A DNA stretch of 64,000 bases from Pictodentalium vernedei (GCA_031216915.1 CM062297.1:366867704-366931703); one strand, 5' to 3'; numbered from the stretch's first letter, positions 42,635 to 54,339 are shown. A program made the numbers and translations. Notes: generated by a model not told the origin, from the letters alone.

Positions 42635-43210
42635 ACGGAAAACACACACACAAGCCCGTGCCAGTCTTCGTTTGAGGCCATCCACAGCACTTTCGTTGTA
42701 CTGTAGCCAGCGCGTTCCACATTTTCATGCTGCTGCCGAAAGGAAAATGAACCAAGTAATCATGGGGACTTCATCTTAAAAGCTAGATTCCAGACATCGT
42801 TTTTTTTTACGGTGTGCAATGGTCTAGTGGTTTAGACGCTGGAGAAACCAACATTCAAAATTCCTCTAAAACATGATTGTGTCATTTGAAAAAACACACA
42901 CAAGCCCGTGTCAGTCTTCGTCTGAGGTCATCCACAGCACTTTCGTCGTACTGTAGTCAGCGAGTTCCACACTTTCATGCTTCCGCCGAAAGGGAGATGA
43001 ACAAAGTAATCATGAGGATTTCATCTAAAAAGCTAGATTCCAGCCATCGTTTTTTTTTGACGGTGTGCAATAGTTTAGTGTTTTAGACGCTGGACTCCTG
43101 ATTGCCAGGCGGTGTTGCCGAGGGTTCGAATCCCGGCGGGGGGATCAGAAACCAACATCCAAAATTCCTCTAAAACATGATTGGGTCATTTGAAAAACAC
43201 ACACACACCT
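42635..43210. repeat. Two-copy tandem repeat of about 254 bp containing a tRNA-like segment
   Basis: ACACACACAAGCCCGTGYCA begins near 42640 and 42894, followed by CATCCACAGCACTTTCGTYG and GCTAGATTCCAGMCATCGTT. Each unit ends in GACGCTGGA...CAAAATTCCTCTAAAACATG. The second unit holds the full tRNA-like part, and the first lacks about 50 bases of it. Confidence 0.8.
43062..43142 (+). other. tRNA-like (SINE head) segment
   Basis: TAGTTTAGTGTTTTAGACGC resembles an A box, and GGTTCGAATCC (43123-43133) is a perfect B box at the correct spacing, with GGCGGTG...CCCGGCGGGG around it. I could not fold a convincing cloverleaf with an anticodon stem. It therefore looks like a tRNA-derived SINE head or pseudo-tRNA rather than a working tRNA gene. 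Confidence 0.5.
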
Positions 43211-43647
43211 GGTCTGTGGTTCAAACGGGGCTATAGATTACCATTTTTTGAAATAAGAATCAGATAGGCAATATATCCGCATTAGTACGCAATCAAACAG
43301 ACCATTACTGGTAAAAAGTCTGCCTCACACAAGTGTATTATCATTGGCATCGCGAAGATCGCCGATTGGGAATGGGGGGTGGGGGGGGGGGGGGTAACCT
43401 GAACTGTCCGGACTGTGATGGCTCAAATCCCGAATGATAAAATTTCAACTTCATCATCGAGGGAATGCTTTCGTTGAAACCTTGATGATGTAGTTGTAAT
43501 GTACTGAGTGAAAAAAGAAAGTATAATTAACTTTGAGGAGCAATGTTTTAGTATTATCGACTTTAATCCCAAACAAATTATTGTGAATTCATATTTCGAG
43601 TCTAGCTGTATGAATTTGCATAATTTCATGTTCTTACTGTTGCCAGC

Positions 43648-43943
43648 GTCACGTCAGGACGTCGCAATTCAGACATGGGGTGAAATGAAAAGTTCACACA
43701 TGCAGTCAAAAGCGTCCACCGTTTGCCTCTTGAATGGCAAGACATCGACGGCGTATGGACCTGATAAGTCTCTGGATGTCACCCTGTGGTATTACGTCAC
43801 GTCAGGACGTCGCAATTCAGACATGGGGTGAAATGAAAAGTTCACACATGCAGTCAAAAGCGTCCACCGTTTGCCTCTTGAATGGCAAGACATCGACGGC
43901 GTATGCACCTGATAAGTCTCTGGATGTCACCCTGTGGTATTAC
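43648..43943. repeat. Exact-looking 148-bp tandem duplication at the end of a Tc1-like gene
   Basis: GTCACGTCAGGACGTCGCAA begins at 43648 and again at 43796. The copies appear identical except for one G/C difference (GTATGGACC against GTATGCACC). The unit spans the last 29 or so codons of the adjacent transposase and the sequence beyond, so the duplication is recent. Confidence 0.9.
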
Positions 43944-44852
43944 GTTCCACTCCTACCTTAGAACATTACGTAAATCGCCTAACATCTGAAGATCATGAAG
44001 TCGTACCCGACGGTCCAATTGATCCCAAAGATGCTCGATTGTCGACAAATCTGGCGAAAGTGGGGGCCAGGGAAGAAGTTCAATGCTCTGCTCCTCAAGA
44101 AAGTCGGGACAGATACGCGCCATGTGACATCGGGCATTGTCTTGCTGGAATAGCTGCAATCCGACGTTAGCGTTGAACAACGGGACAACAACAGCGGCGT
44201 TAAGAATTTCGTATCTATATCGCTTTTCATTTAGATTACCATCGATGAAGATCAACTGTGTTCGATGGAGGAAGGAAATTCCTGCCCAAACAATTACACA
44301 ACTCCGGTCGAAACGGTCGCATTCCCGCACGCAAGCATCAGAAAACTGTTCTCCTCGTCGGCGATACACTCTTGCCCTACCATTAGCGCGCCGTAGACAA
44401 AATCGTGATTCATCGCTAAAAAGAACTGTGCTCCAACGCTGCTGGGTCCAGCTAAAACACGCTGACATACCCATTCCATTCTGACTGTTCGATGACGTTG
44501 GGTAAGGATTTGTCAGTGGTATGTACGCCAACTTCGGATGCCGTGTTCAACGAATCAGTTACGGATAGTTTGTGCACTGATTCTAATGTTAGTTCTACCA
44601 GGAGTAATTTCTGCTGTCCTCGTCGCCGGAAGGAAGCGATCCCGCAGTGAGACGCCCTGATGTGTCGGTCTTGTGCAGGGGTTGTCACTCTTTGTCGACC
44701 TGAACGCGGTCGGTCGGCAGTAGATCCAGTGTTCTATATTTTCCAATGAGACGGTAAATAGTGGCCATAGTGACGCCGAACTCATCTGGAGGTATCACAG
44801 CCTCATGCATACCAATGGCACGCAACCTCTGATTTTCGGTTAACCTTGGCAT
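43854..44852 (-). pseudogene. Second Tc1-like transposase (DD34E), catalytic residues kept
   Basis: Starts MPRLTENQRLRAIGMHEAVI at 44852 (helix-turn-helix). All three catalytic residues are visible: LFSDESRF, FQQDNARCH and STIEHLWD, with 34 residues between the second Asp and Glu. The reading frame is broken in the N-terminal third (frame changes between about 44690 and 44530), and an in-frame TAG follows NVLR near 43962. The gene would end at GGRF-stop (43854). Terminal inverted repeats were not found. The family differs from the element at 40237-41815. Confidence 0.8.
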
Positions 44853-44929
44853 TTTGTAAAATGTCGGATGACAAAAACTAGCGCGTTTTCTCAATAACCC
44901 AGGCTCTCTAGCACAACATAACACAAAGA

Positions 44930-45300
44930 AAATCGTCGGTCACCCATTCAGTTTGACATTCTCGGGTAGCAGGTGCTATTTTGAAATCCATAGCAAAATT
45001 GTATACGGTTGGGTGGACAACAAAAACATGTCATTAAACACTTTGCACGACTTTTTGTCCACAAACATGCAACCTTAGAACTATTATATTTCAGCCTTTA
45101 TGCTATTTTTTTCACATTTGTTTCTATTATACTTCCTTTTTGACTCAGTGGTCGGGGTTATAGTTAAAAAATCAAGGCTTTTTTAAAGCTCATTTGCTGA
45201 ATAATAAAATACACACGTAGTAGTCGTACTGGTACTCCAAATGGGTCATGCTGGGCCTTTAACAGCCATAATCTACAGACCTCCATTTGTGTGACCGACT
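44930..45300. repeat. Spacer ending in a dispersed repeat also seen near 62.7 kb
   Basis: At 45200-45290 ACACGTAGTAGTCGTACTGG, AACAGCC and CTACAGACCTCCATTTGTG resemble 62630-62750 (TACAGTAGGCGTGACGCGTC, CAACAGCC, CTACAGACCTCCATGCGTA). A two-copy dispersed repeat of unknown type. Confidence 0.5.
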
Positions 45301-47815
45301 GTGTGTCTTTGATATAATCCCAATTATCATATCAAATATTGTAAGAAAATTTATGCTTACTAGCAAGAGTAAATTGATGTATAAGATTCAGATCCAGAAT
45401 GTCCCGACTGGAAAAGTTATTGGGCCTCACTCCCCCCCCCCCCCCCCCGAGCCCTCCCTTAGAGATGCCCCGGTCTATTACCATGTATTAACCATTCCAT
45501 GCCTGAGTTTTTGTGCGGGATCGTTTGGTGTAATACTACATACATCGATTTTCACCCAAATATTTAATTTGGAGCAGTAATACTTTAATTCCACTTCCCT
45601 TTCGGGCTTTAGGATTAAATTATTACCGATCTTTTTAATTTCTTCATTAATCATTAAATAGTTTACTATCGATCACCAAGCCTTTTGCGCATAAATGTAT
45701 GCATACCGAGTTGTGAGGTAAACTCCATGTGAAAAAACAGTTGTAAATAAATTCATGGATGATTCCAGATAACCTGGTCGTTTTAAGTCTCAGTTTTAAG
45801 AGGTGTGGCATGCTTTGGAACCCCCTAGAGGGACTCGTTGCACTTGATACTACGATCGTATCAGTATATTATTGAGACATAACGGCCATCCTCGTTGAGT
45901 TTGGTTGGTATCAATGATCACAAAAGAGTAGATATCCTTCGTCCAAGTCCTCGTCCTCGCCCCAAATTTGCTTCCGGAGTCCCTGTAAACAATCCAATAC
46001 AACGCACGCACTCGACGAGCATTTTCCAGTGAAGAGTTGAATAAAAGGTGAATCTTGCAATATGGAAGACTAAGTGTGCCGCAATGAATTTTTTTTATTT
46101 TCATTTTCCATGTAGTGATCAGTGGTCAAGATCGCAGTATTATTTTTCGCAGTAGTGTTTTTTCCAGAGTAAGTGTACCACATTACATGGTGGAATAGTT
46201 TAGTCCGAGAGTTACATTATGGGGTTTCCAACAGAGACGGCGGAACCAAGAGGGCACAGGGGACACGTGCACCTCCACTTTTTTACGCTGACATGTTGAG
46301 CGCTTACACAATGAGTTAAAATGGGCACATGCAAACGTGCCAGTAAACAGGCATTCCTGTAATATGTTATTTGCGAATCCGAACAACATTTTGCTAAGGA
46401 ATCCCATCTTCGGGCGCTTCGGTCCGTTTCTTCTACTTCGACCATAGTTTAGTTTAAATATATTTTAATCACCATAAATACAGCAGAATTGGATTGGAGT
46501 GCAAATTATTCAACTTATAAACAACGCCTCTCCGAGTATAATTATAAAACAATGTTGGCAACAAGCTAGTTGTGTGAAAGGAAAACAAGGAAAAAAAAAC
46601 AAAACCAAAAAACAAAATAAGAAACAGAAAGAAAAAAAAATAAAAAACAAAAAAAAAACATAAACAAAAGAAATGACAGAGTTATTTTTCACCGAGGTGA
46701 ATCATCGACCATCTTTCAACCCGAAGGCTAGTTGGAAGATGACTGAAGTGAAGAAATGGACAGAGCAGTGACCACACTGCGGCACACTCATCTAAACGAG
46801 ACACTATACATTTAGCGTATACAGTTGTAACTTTTTCTCCCACTGGGCCGAACCATGGTAGCCTTGGAAATTTGTGCCCCTACACTTTTATCGAACTTCC
46901 GCCGTCTCCGGTCTCCAATGTCAGTAACTCCGAAATTTATTGTTATGATAGAAAGAATCGATTTTTATAAACTGAGACAATTCTCTAAGCAGCACTCTGA
47001 GAGACAGGTATCATTATGATAAAAGGGAAAAAGGGAGACGATGACTGGAGCTGCTGTTAGGAATGTAACTAAAGGGTCTTCCACTTGGAGAATTTCAACT
47101 GCACTCCCTATACACGTATCTGTAGAAAACTTTCCAAATGGTGCCTTCTGAAATTTTGGCCAGCTTCAGAGACATCTGGTTGCACCTCCAGCTGGTATGA
47201 AATATTGCGACTGAAGAGCTATGGAGTCTGAAAATCAAACTTTCGTCGTCGTTAGCTGATAGATAGATTGACTGGTTGATACTAGTGACTGGTTAGGGAA
47301 TTTCCTACCTATGCCTTCAAAAAGTCAAACTGATTTCAGGGAAAATCTATCGCACATCCAACCGGTCTGAAATATTACGAATGAAGACATATGAAGACAT
47401 TATTTAGGCTGATAATGTTCGACATTGGAAGAAATTTACAGTAAAGTTAGCTCCCCTTAATTTCGGAAGTTGGCAGTAAATTTAACATTAAATATATGAA
47501 AATTTCGTATAAGAATTGAAATTATGTTAGCGAATTTGTATCACTGATGTGCGCCTAATTTCACAAACTTCAAACATCTTCCTACAGAGTAGTATAAAAA
47601 TACAGAAGCAGGCTTGTTACACCCCCCCCCCCCCCCCCCCACCATCCCCAATCAATTTGAACGTTTAACTATTATTCTCCTTTGAAACACATTTAAAAAT
47701 AAGAAAACGGCGTTTTCACTATCTTTTCATGTTGTCTAACTTCTTTTCTTTTCAATATATCAGCAGACTGCGCATCGTGATATGTTGGTCTCGATAGCAC
47801 TTGTAATTAGGTTCC
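45301..47815. other. Non-coding stretch
   Basis: No gene recognised in 2.5 kb. It holds a 17-C run (45432-45448), a 19-C run (47622-47640) and an A-rich stretch (46590-46665). Open frames around 45850-46445 and 46510-46692 are short, compositionally random or low-complexity. Confidence 0.5.
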
Positions 47816-47818
47816 TCT

Positions 47819-48470
47819 ATGCCAACATTTATTTCCCCTGGCGATTGGGTTAGAATCAGTTATACAGCATGGAAAACACGGGGTCTTGTTAATAAAATCC
47901 AATACCCAGAATTCATCCACTTGTTAAATGGACATGATTTTTTGACTTTAACAGAAACTTGGCATCAACAAAAAAATCAAATAGAAATTCCTGGTTTCAC
48001 ATGCATTGAGTTGAATCGAAACAACTTATAAACGTGCAAATGAGGTATTGGATTTTATTATCGGCCTAAGTAGAACCGCTTTCTAAAAAACTTTCGAAGT
48101 ATCGATGATTTGGTTCTGCTGGTGGAATTTGACGGGAAAACATTCAATCTCACACGCTCGGTTATTTTCATTTCGGTTTATATCCCGAAAGCAAATTCAA
48201 GCTATTGGCAACGTAGACAAATGTATAGTTGTATATATGAACGGATTGTGGCAGAATTATCCAAATATGGAACAGACAGTCTGTTTATATTAGGTGGAGA
48301 TTTTAACTCACGGACTGGTGGGAGGCCGGATTACGTTACAGATGACAGCGATAAGCACGTGCCCCTTCCACAAGACTACAACATCGATACGACCTATGAG
48401 AGGTCGAGTTTAGACAAAACAAGATGATTTTGGAAGGAAACTCCTCTCATTGTGTCAGGAAGCTCGACCT
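47819..48470 (+). pseudogene. LINE apurinic-like endonuclease domain
   Basis: 47819-48028 gives ISYTAWKTRGLVNKI...HDFLTLTETWH...IEIPGFTCIELNR, the start of an APE-type endonuclease with the conserved ETWH. 48110-48427 gives VIFISVYIPKANSSYW and LFILGGDFNSRTG, where GGDFN is the conserved metal-site block. The pieces are in different frames (a change between 48030 and 48105) and the frame is lost again after 48427. The enzyme would nick target DNA for target-primed reverse transcription. Confidence 0.8.
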
Positions 48471-48821
48471 AAAATAATTAATGGGCGGGCACCGGACGAT
48501 TGTCTTGGTAATTTTACAAGCTACCAATACAAGGGTGCAAGTATTGTAGACTATATTATAATATCTGACAAGTAGTTTTCCAATATTGATTATTTTTGTG
48601 TAAAAACCCCAAATGAGTATTCTGATCATTGTCAACTTTCGCTCCAACTAAAGTATCGAACCGCTGATGAAGTCAATAAGCAATGTACTTACTCTTATTC
48701 AAATTGCTCACCAAAACTGAAATGTACATATAAGAGCGCGGAAAAAGCCTTAACATCTTTAAACAATCATAATATGTCCACCCAACTGCAGCGCTTTCGA
48801 ATTAAACATTTTAGAACAGAC

Positions 48822-49220
48822 GGGGGTGCGGTGGCGTCGCGGTAACCGGTTCTCGTCAGATCACCGAAGTTAAGCAACGTCGAGAGCGGTTAGTAGTTGG
48901 TTGGGTGACCATTTCAGCGACTGATTCGCGCTCCCGCGTTGTGTCCTTGGGCAAGGCAATTAACCAAGATTGCCTACATGGGGGCACGATGACGCACGAT
49001 GACGCTGTGTACTAAGGCGCACTGCACGTCGAGGGTGCGCATGTCTTCAACCAATCTAACCCTGCCTGTGCCGCGGTGCAGAGTTACGATGTTGGAGAGC
49101 TGATAGCTGCTCGTTGTTGCTCGGTGGTCCTCTCCGGATACTCCTGCTTCCTCCACCCGTAAAACTGTTACCGACATTATATGTCCCTGGCTGTTACTGT
49201 GTCGTTAAACCCTACTAAAA
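48822..49220 (+). mobile_element. 5S-rRNA-derived SINE, older copy nested in the LINE
   Basis: Head CGGTTCTCGTCAGATCACCG, AAGTTAAGCAACGTCGAGAG, GTTGGTTGGGTGACC. Body GGGCAAGGCAATTAACCAAG. 3' part CTCCACCCGTAAAACTGTTA and GTGTCGTTAAACCC. Same family as 36896-37302 in the opposite orientation. GAACAGA occurs just left (48814-48820) and right (49227-49233), a possible imperfectly placed target duplication. More diverged from 5S than the first copy. Confidence 0.85.
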
Positions 49221-49256
49221 CAGCTGGAACAGACAAATCTGGAACAGAAGATCCGG

Positions 49257-49455
49257 TGTAACAGGAATGGAAGTCCGTAGGAAAATTAGTCCCTCTGGAC
49301 TATTATTCCGCGGAATTATAGTCCTAGGTCTAACATTTCTAGGAATAGTAGTCCACCGGACTACTATTCCTAGAAATGTTAGACCTAGGACTATAATTCC
49401 GCGGAATAATAGTCCAGAGGGACTAACGTTCCTACGGACTTCCATTCCTTTTACA
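49257..49455. mobile_element. 199-bp perfect-type palindromic MITE nested in the LINE
   Basis: TGTAACAGGAATGGAAGTCC...GAATAGTAGTCC pairs with GGACTACTATTCCTAGAAAT...CTTCCATTCCTTTTACA. Arms of about 98 bases with only a few mismatches and a 3-base centre. CCGG stands on both sides, a possible 4-bp target duplication. The two long frames over it are the two strands of the palindrome read through. No coding capacity. Confidence 0.85.
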
Positions 49456-49959
49456 CCGGTCAATGATCTGATGTCCGTTATTGGCTCAATAAATAAAGCA
49501 GTCACAACGCACATTCCGAGTAGTAAAACTAGGAAAAGACCGAAACGCAAGTGGTTTGATATAGAATGTAAACAACTGAAACAGCATATGGATAATTTAG
49601 CCCATTCTCTGAAAACAACGCCCCAAGACAAATAACTCATTGTAAACTAATTTAAAACGAGAAAGATGTTTAAAAAAAAATTACAAAATACAAACGTAAA
49701 ATGTTTTACAATAATATCTGCAACCAACTCGACCGCGTACAGTGCACAGATTCAAAGACATATTGGAATATTATTAACCTTCTGCGAGTAAAAGAGTCCC
49801 CGTGGAATGATCTTGATCCAGATGTTGCAGTAGATTTTTTTAAGAATTTGTAATGTAATTCCGTACCAGAAAATAATTACTATTAATGCAAGTGTAAACC
49901 GTGAACATTGGGGTCTCTCTTAACACCGATAAAATTACAGCGGACGAAATATACAGCTC

Positions 49960-51480
49960 CCTCCGCTAGCTGAAAAACAATAAATCTACACGCCCCGACG
50001 GCGTGTCGAATGAACTTTTGAAATTAATAATCCCATACATTATAGACGAAGTGGTGAAAGTGTTTAACCAGGTTCTAGAGTCGCGACATTATCCTATTAG
50101 TTGGAGTAGATCAGTTCTCACAACATTATACAAAAAAGGTGATAGACAGGACCCGAATAACTATCGTGCTATAGCCCAAAGCAATACCATTGGTAAACTG
50201 TTTAATAAGGTAATTAATTCCAGAATTAACAGCTTCCTGGAAGATAATAAAATAATAAGTGAAAACCAGTTTGGCTTCCAGAAGGATTGCAGTACAATCG
50301 ATAGTACATTTGTTCTGAAAACTACAATAAATAAATACAGAAAGCTTAAAAAGCCTCTGTATGCTGTTTTCGTAGATTTCAGAAAAGCATTTGATACTGT
50401 AGATAGAGCAATACATTTTCAAAAACTACAACACATTGGTATAAATGGACCGATTCTAGAAACCTTGATTTCAATGTATAAGTCGAGTTTCTACATTTCG
50501 AAAACAAACAACGGACAAGGTCCGCCTCAACTATCAACCATTGGGGTCAGACAGGGGTGTAACCTCTCGCCGACCCTCTTTAAAATATTTATTGATGGTG
50601 TTAAAGACACTTTGATGATACATGTCAACCAGACTATCTGAATAGTTATTCCTTGAATCATTTACTTTTCGCAGATGATCTTGCATTACTATCGGAATCA
50701 CCGCAAGGCCTGCAAAATTGTATAAATCAATTGATAAATTTCGCTACAGAAAACAATCTTCATATAAATATAGGTAAAACAAAAAGTATGGTATTCCGAA
50801 CTCGCAAATCATCTGTCTCCACCAATTTTTACCTAGACTCACAAAAGCTCAAACACACAAGCAATTTCTACTACTTAAGATTAACAATTTCACAAAATAG
50901 TAAATTGAAGGACGGCCAAAAAGACTTGAGCATGAAAGACATGATGGCATTATACTCACTAAATAATTCTTTTAATCAGAAATATTGCCCGACAGTACAA
51001 GTATATTTAAGTCTTTTCGATAAGTTGATTAAAGCCATCTTACTCTATGGGAGTGAAATATGGTCGTTGGAACTTAATCACAAAAATGTAAGTCGCTCTG
51101 CTTGCGAAAATGTACATATTGAATTTTGCAGACCGTTATTCGGGGTAAAGAAGAATGCGCTAAATAATGCAGTACGAGCTGAGTTAGGACGATATCCCTT
51201 GTTTATCGACGCAATATTACAGCAAATCAAATATTACTGTAAATTAACTTCCCAGGATTCTGCCACATTGCTTGGTGAAGCATTTTGTGAAACAAAGAAG
51301 CATGGCCTCGATAATTTGAAGAAAATTCTGCTTGAATACTTTGGTTTATCAGACATCGATCAACTGTGTCGCGAAAAAGGTCTTAAAATTATTTTAACAG
51401 GAAAGGAAAAACAAGACATGAAGAAGAATTTTATAATGCTATTCATGACGATAATAAAAAATAGGGTAAAAATAAATTAA
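49960..51480 (+). pseudogene. LINE reverse transcriptase and post-RT region
   Basis: 50003-50638 contains the RT fingers/palm: SVLTTLYKKGDRQDPNNYRA, ENQFGFQKDCSTID, YAVFVDFRKAFDTVD (motif A with catalytic Asp), GVRQGCNLSPTLF. 50653-51477 continues with NHLLFADDLALL (motif C, FADD catalytic pair) and the post-RT region (KAILLYGSEIW, NNAVRAELGRYPLFIDAI). The two are joined by a frame change just before 50640. The RT core itself therefore has a single break. In this family RT copies the LINE RNA at the nicked site. Confidence 0.9.
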
Positions 51481-51599
51481 GAACGCATCGCAAGTTCAAG
51501 AGTGAATATGTTTTCCAATCGTGCTTATAGCACACTACGCCTTGGGAAGCTAGGGAACTCTTCACTCGTCTTCGAATCAGCAACCACAGTTTACTGATC

Positions 51600-51895
51600 G
51601 AAACGGGGAAGCATTCATAGCTTGCCATTCCGGCCAATGGACGAATATGCACCAGATGCGATTCGAAGGCGGTTGAGGACGAATTCCATTTTATAATTAA
51701 GTGTCCATTATTTGATCAGTTGCGTGATGAACTGTTCAAAATGTTCATTGATCATACACCAAACATAAAGGTGGATCATATTACACTCTTCCAACACATT
51801 ATGAGGAACAACGTCCCAGAACTGTGCAATCCGATCTATAACATAATCCGGCGCATCTTCATATTACGGGAACCTGAAGTCCCGCAGTGATTTGT
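51600..51895 (+). pseudogene. LINE C-terminal Cys/His finger
   Basis: CTRC...EDEFHFIIKCPLF is a C-x2-C...H...C finger followed by a helical tail ending near 51890. It corresponds to the better-preserved finger of the truncated relative at 14086-14382. It is in a different frame from the preceding RT segment. Confidence 0.65.
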
Positions 51896-52115
51896 GATTT
51901 ATGGTAATTATTGCGATGCCTTCTTGATGTATGATTGTATGATTATATACCATATCATGGGTGTATCCGTCGTTTCTTCATTGTCCAAATTATTTTTTTC
52001 ATTCATTTCGTTTTATATTGTTTCATTATATTGTTTCATTATATTACCATAATGATGCTGTTTTAAAATTAGCAGTCTGCTTCAAGTTGGTGTTTATTGC
52101 TTCAATAAATTCTCA

Positions 52116-53071
52116 AATTCTATAATGTGGAAGTCTAGTAAGGGAGGTTCGCTAATTTTTTCTTAGGAAGATTAAAACCTTGCAAATTACCGTAAAACAC
52201 ATTCGTTAAACAAAGTGCCAAAGTGGACACTTATAGTTGGTTGGTGTGAACTGATATATATTCTTAATGACGAATTATCTGTGAAGAAGTTGTTTCAAAT
52301 TAGATTCCCAAAGAAAGCCGAATTTCCTTTTGTAACTTTTAATAGATAGAAACAACAAACAGCTCCGAGAGCAAAAAGAAAGTTGGCTCTATTTTCTTCT
52401 GATGTCATAGGTGTTTTCTCGACAATTACTCGCTTCTTAATTGGACCTTCATCGCGCGTCAAGTAATTTCCAGGGAGATAACTTTATCGAAAGTCGATTT
52501 GCATGACGATATTAGCCAGCGAAATTTTGATCTGACATTCATAGTGTAGATCCAAATTTCAGTCAAAAGGCAAACATTTATCAAATTTTTATCCATTTGG
52601 AGTCTGGATTTTTAACCCTTTCGATTATATATCTCAAAACTCGAAATTCCCCCAGCCCACCCTTACAGACTATATGCTTGTGATTTTCAAAACTGAACGT
52701 TCTGATACATTGTTTGATGATCATAAACACCGTGTTGAGATCATTTACTGGTCACCAGCAGCAGCAGGACAAACATGAACTATGGGTATAGTTTGATGTC
52801 AGTAGAATCGGTGGATACATCAACCGGCAAATTGCCACATCTTTGAAAATGCAAATGGTTCATTTTATCCCAATTAAAGTTGTAACTAGAAAATACAATT
52901 GTAAAAAAGTTTTATAGTACTGGGCCCTGGTTACTTGATAGCTTGGTAAAATAATTGTTAGCCTTTATCAATTAATGTATTGTATGGCGTGCAGTTTCTC
53001 TTTCTCTGTGTTCCGAGTCTGTATAAGCAATTCTTTCACGCGTTTTTGTCCCTAAATGAGTCTTGTAGGCC
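52116..53071. other. Non-coding stretch
   Basis: No gene or repeat recognised. Confidence 0.5.
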
Positions 53072-53073
53072 TA

Positions 53074-53386
53074 CAGTTAAAACTAGAAGTCCTGTCATGA
53101 AATGCGCACAAATAGTACGTCGATCTGCGCGTTAATCTACGCGTTATGACCACAGTAAGGCTATCAAATTCTGTACGTATGGCCTGTGCACGAGCAATGT
53201 TTCAGCCGTTTCAGCCAATGGACCTCCGGGAAACCCGGGGGTCCATTGGCATAAATATTGCCTGTGTTTGCTATGAGTAACCAGGAGAACCTGCCGTGCT
53301 TTGGATGCCATTCGATATGGCAATTCCTACGCGCAGTTAAGCCTAGATAAGCGTACAGTTCGTGACAGGACTTCTAGTTTTAACTG
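53074..53386. mobile_element. Tc1/mariner-type MITE (313 bp)
   Basis: Ends CAGTTAAAACTAGAAGTCCT and AGGACTTCTAGTTTTAACTG are near-perfect inverted repeats of about 25 bases, flanked by TA on each side (53072-53073, 53387-53388). An internal hairpin, CCAATGGACCTCCGGG...CCCGGGGGTCCATTGG, sits at 53216-53250. Non-coding. Confidence 0.85.
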
Positions 53387-53389
53387 TAC

Positions 53390-54125
53390 AAAAACCGAAG
53401 ATAATAATAATAACTCTTTGGCCAGCCGCTGATTTGACGCGGTTCTCATAAGAGAAGGCCATCATTCCCCTGCACCCCACCCCCTTTCTACATGAGTTAG
53501 ATCAGATTCATAATGACCCGAGCATTATCAGTTGACCACATGTATTCGTAACCCAGACTAGTTTCATTTATGTACAATGTAGAAAAAACAGTCACAATGA
53601 GTCATTGTATGTGATTTTAAATATAGCTAATGTATCTTAGATGTTTTTGAAGGATTCTATCTCGCGGTTGATCATCTGGGTTGTTTTACATATAGTATCC
53701 GTTTCAGACGGTAGATTTCTTTTTATCTAAGTCAGGTTCAGTCGGAGTTGCAGGCCTGGAAATAAAGAGCTTACATCGTAACCCATTTACAGGTTACGCT
53801 ATATATTATACTGGTAACCTACTGGAAAAAAGAGTTGTGGTGCTTTTCCGGCTTCTCAGTTTGTTCCGCAAAAATGAATAGCAACAACTAACGCTCGGTC
53901 TCGCTTTGGCGAGATCGCGCGTTAGTTGTTTCTATTTTTTCTAGTTGTTTTTATTTATCTGAGCGGAATTTCGGTTAAGATGTAAACTCGACCTGGTCTC
54001 TGGATCATTTATCGTCTCGTTTTAACTGACTAATTGATATATGCTCATAGACTAGGTCTCGACTTCAGTACACCCCCTCAGAAACCATCATGGTGGTAAT
54101 AACGTATATGTGTGTGGTATTATCC
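53390..54125. other. Non-coding stretch with a hairpin
   Basis: At 53886-53930 AACTAACGCTCGGTCTCGC pairs with GCGAGATCGCGCGTTAGTT around a TTTG loop. No gene recognised. Confidence 0.5.
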
Positions 54126-54130
54126 TAAGG

Positions 54131-54337
54131 CAGAGTTGTAGCTCGGTTGGAATTTGGTGCTCCGCCGTTTGTGGCTGCTGATGATGACGGTGTGTCATCG
54201 GGTATCGATGCATCCAAGAATTTAGGTAGCGTTGAAGATCCAGCTGCATTTGAAGTTAAATTGGCTACATATTTGGCAGGATCGAATGAGAATATGATGA
54301 AATCGGACCGTAGCGACAACAGATTGGTGTGTTGCTA
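54131..54337 (+). CDS. Exon-like open frame, possible host exon
   Basis: Reads LEFGAPPFVAADDDGVSSGI, then DASKNLGSVEDPAAFEVKLA, then TYLAGSNENMMKSDRSDN, ending at TAA near 54339. Base and amino-acid composition (balanced, Ala/Asp/Ser-rich) stands out from the AT-rich, random-looking frames around it. The segment follows a possible splice acceptor (TTGTAG, 54135-54140). It matches no family I know and no repeat in the window. It could be a host exon, a retrocopied fragment or chance. Confidence 0.3.
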
Positions 54338-54339
54338 AT

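Larger units (their letters stand above)
47819..52115 (+). mobile_element. Nearly full-length LINE (APE + RT), with two nested insertions
   Basis: Order: endonuclease region (47.8-48.5 kb), linker, RT (about 49.96-51.0 kb), post-RT region with a C-terminal finger (to 51.89 kb), and a 3' UTR ending in TTGGTGTTTATTGCTTCAAT. A 5S SINE (48822-49220) and a 199-bp palindrome (49257-49455) are inserted in the linker. Several frame breaks make it inactive. The clade is not assigned (APE-type, CR1/Jockey/I group). Confidence 0.85.

Noticed and set aside
43062-43142. Functional tRNA gene
   Set aside because: A and B boxes are present but no convincing cloverleaf or anticodon stem. It sits in a tandem repeat.
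46510-46692. Phe-rich small membrane protein
   Set aside because: Low-complexity A/T-run translation with no supporting context.
49215-49640. Two overlapping 120-140-residue frames on opposite strands
   Set aside because: They read the 199-bp palindrome and adjoining LINE. The symmetrical protein sequence is a consequence of the palindrome.
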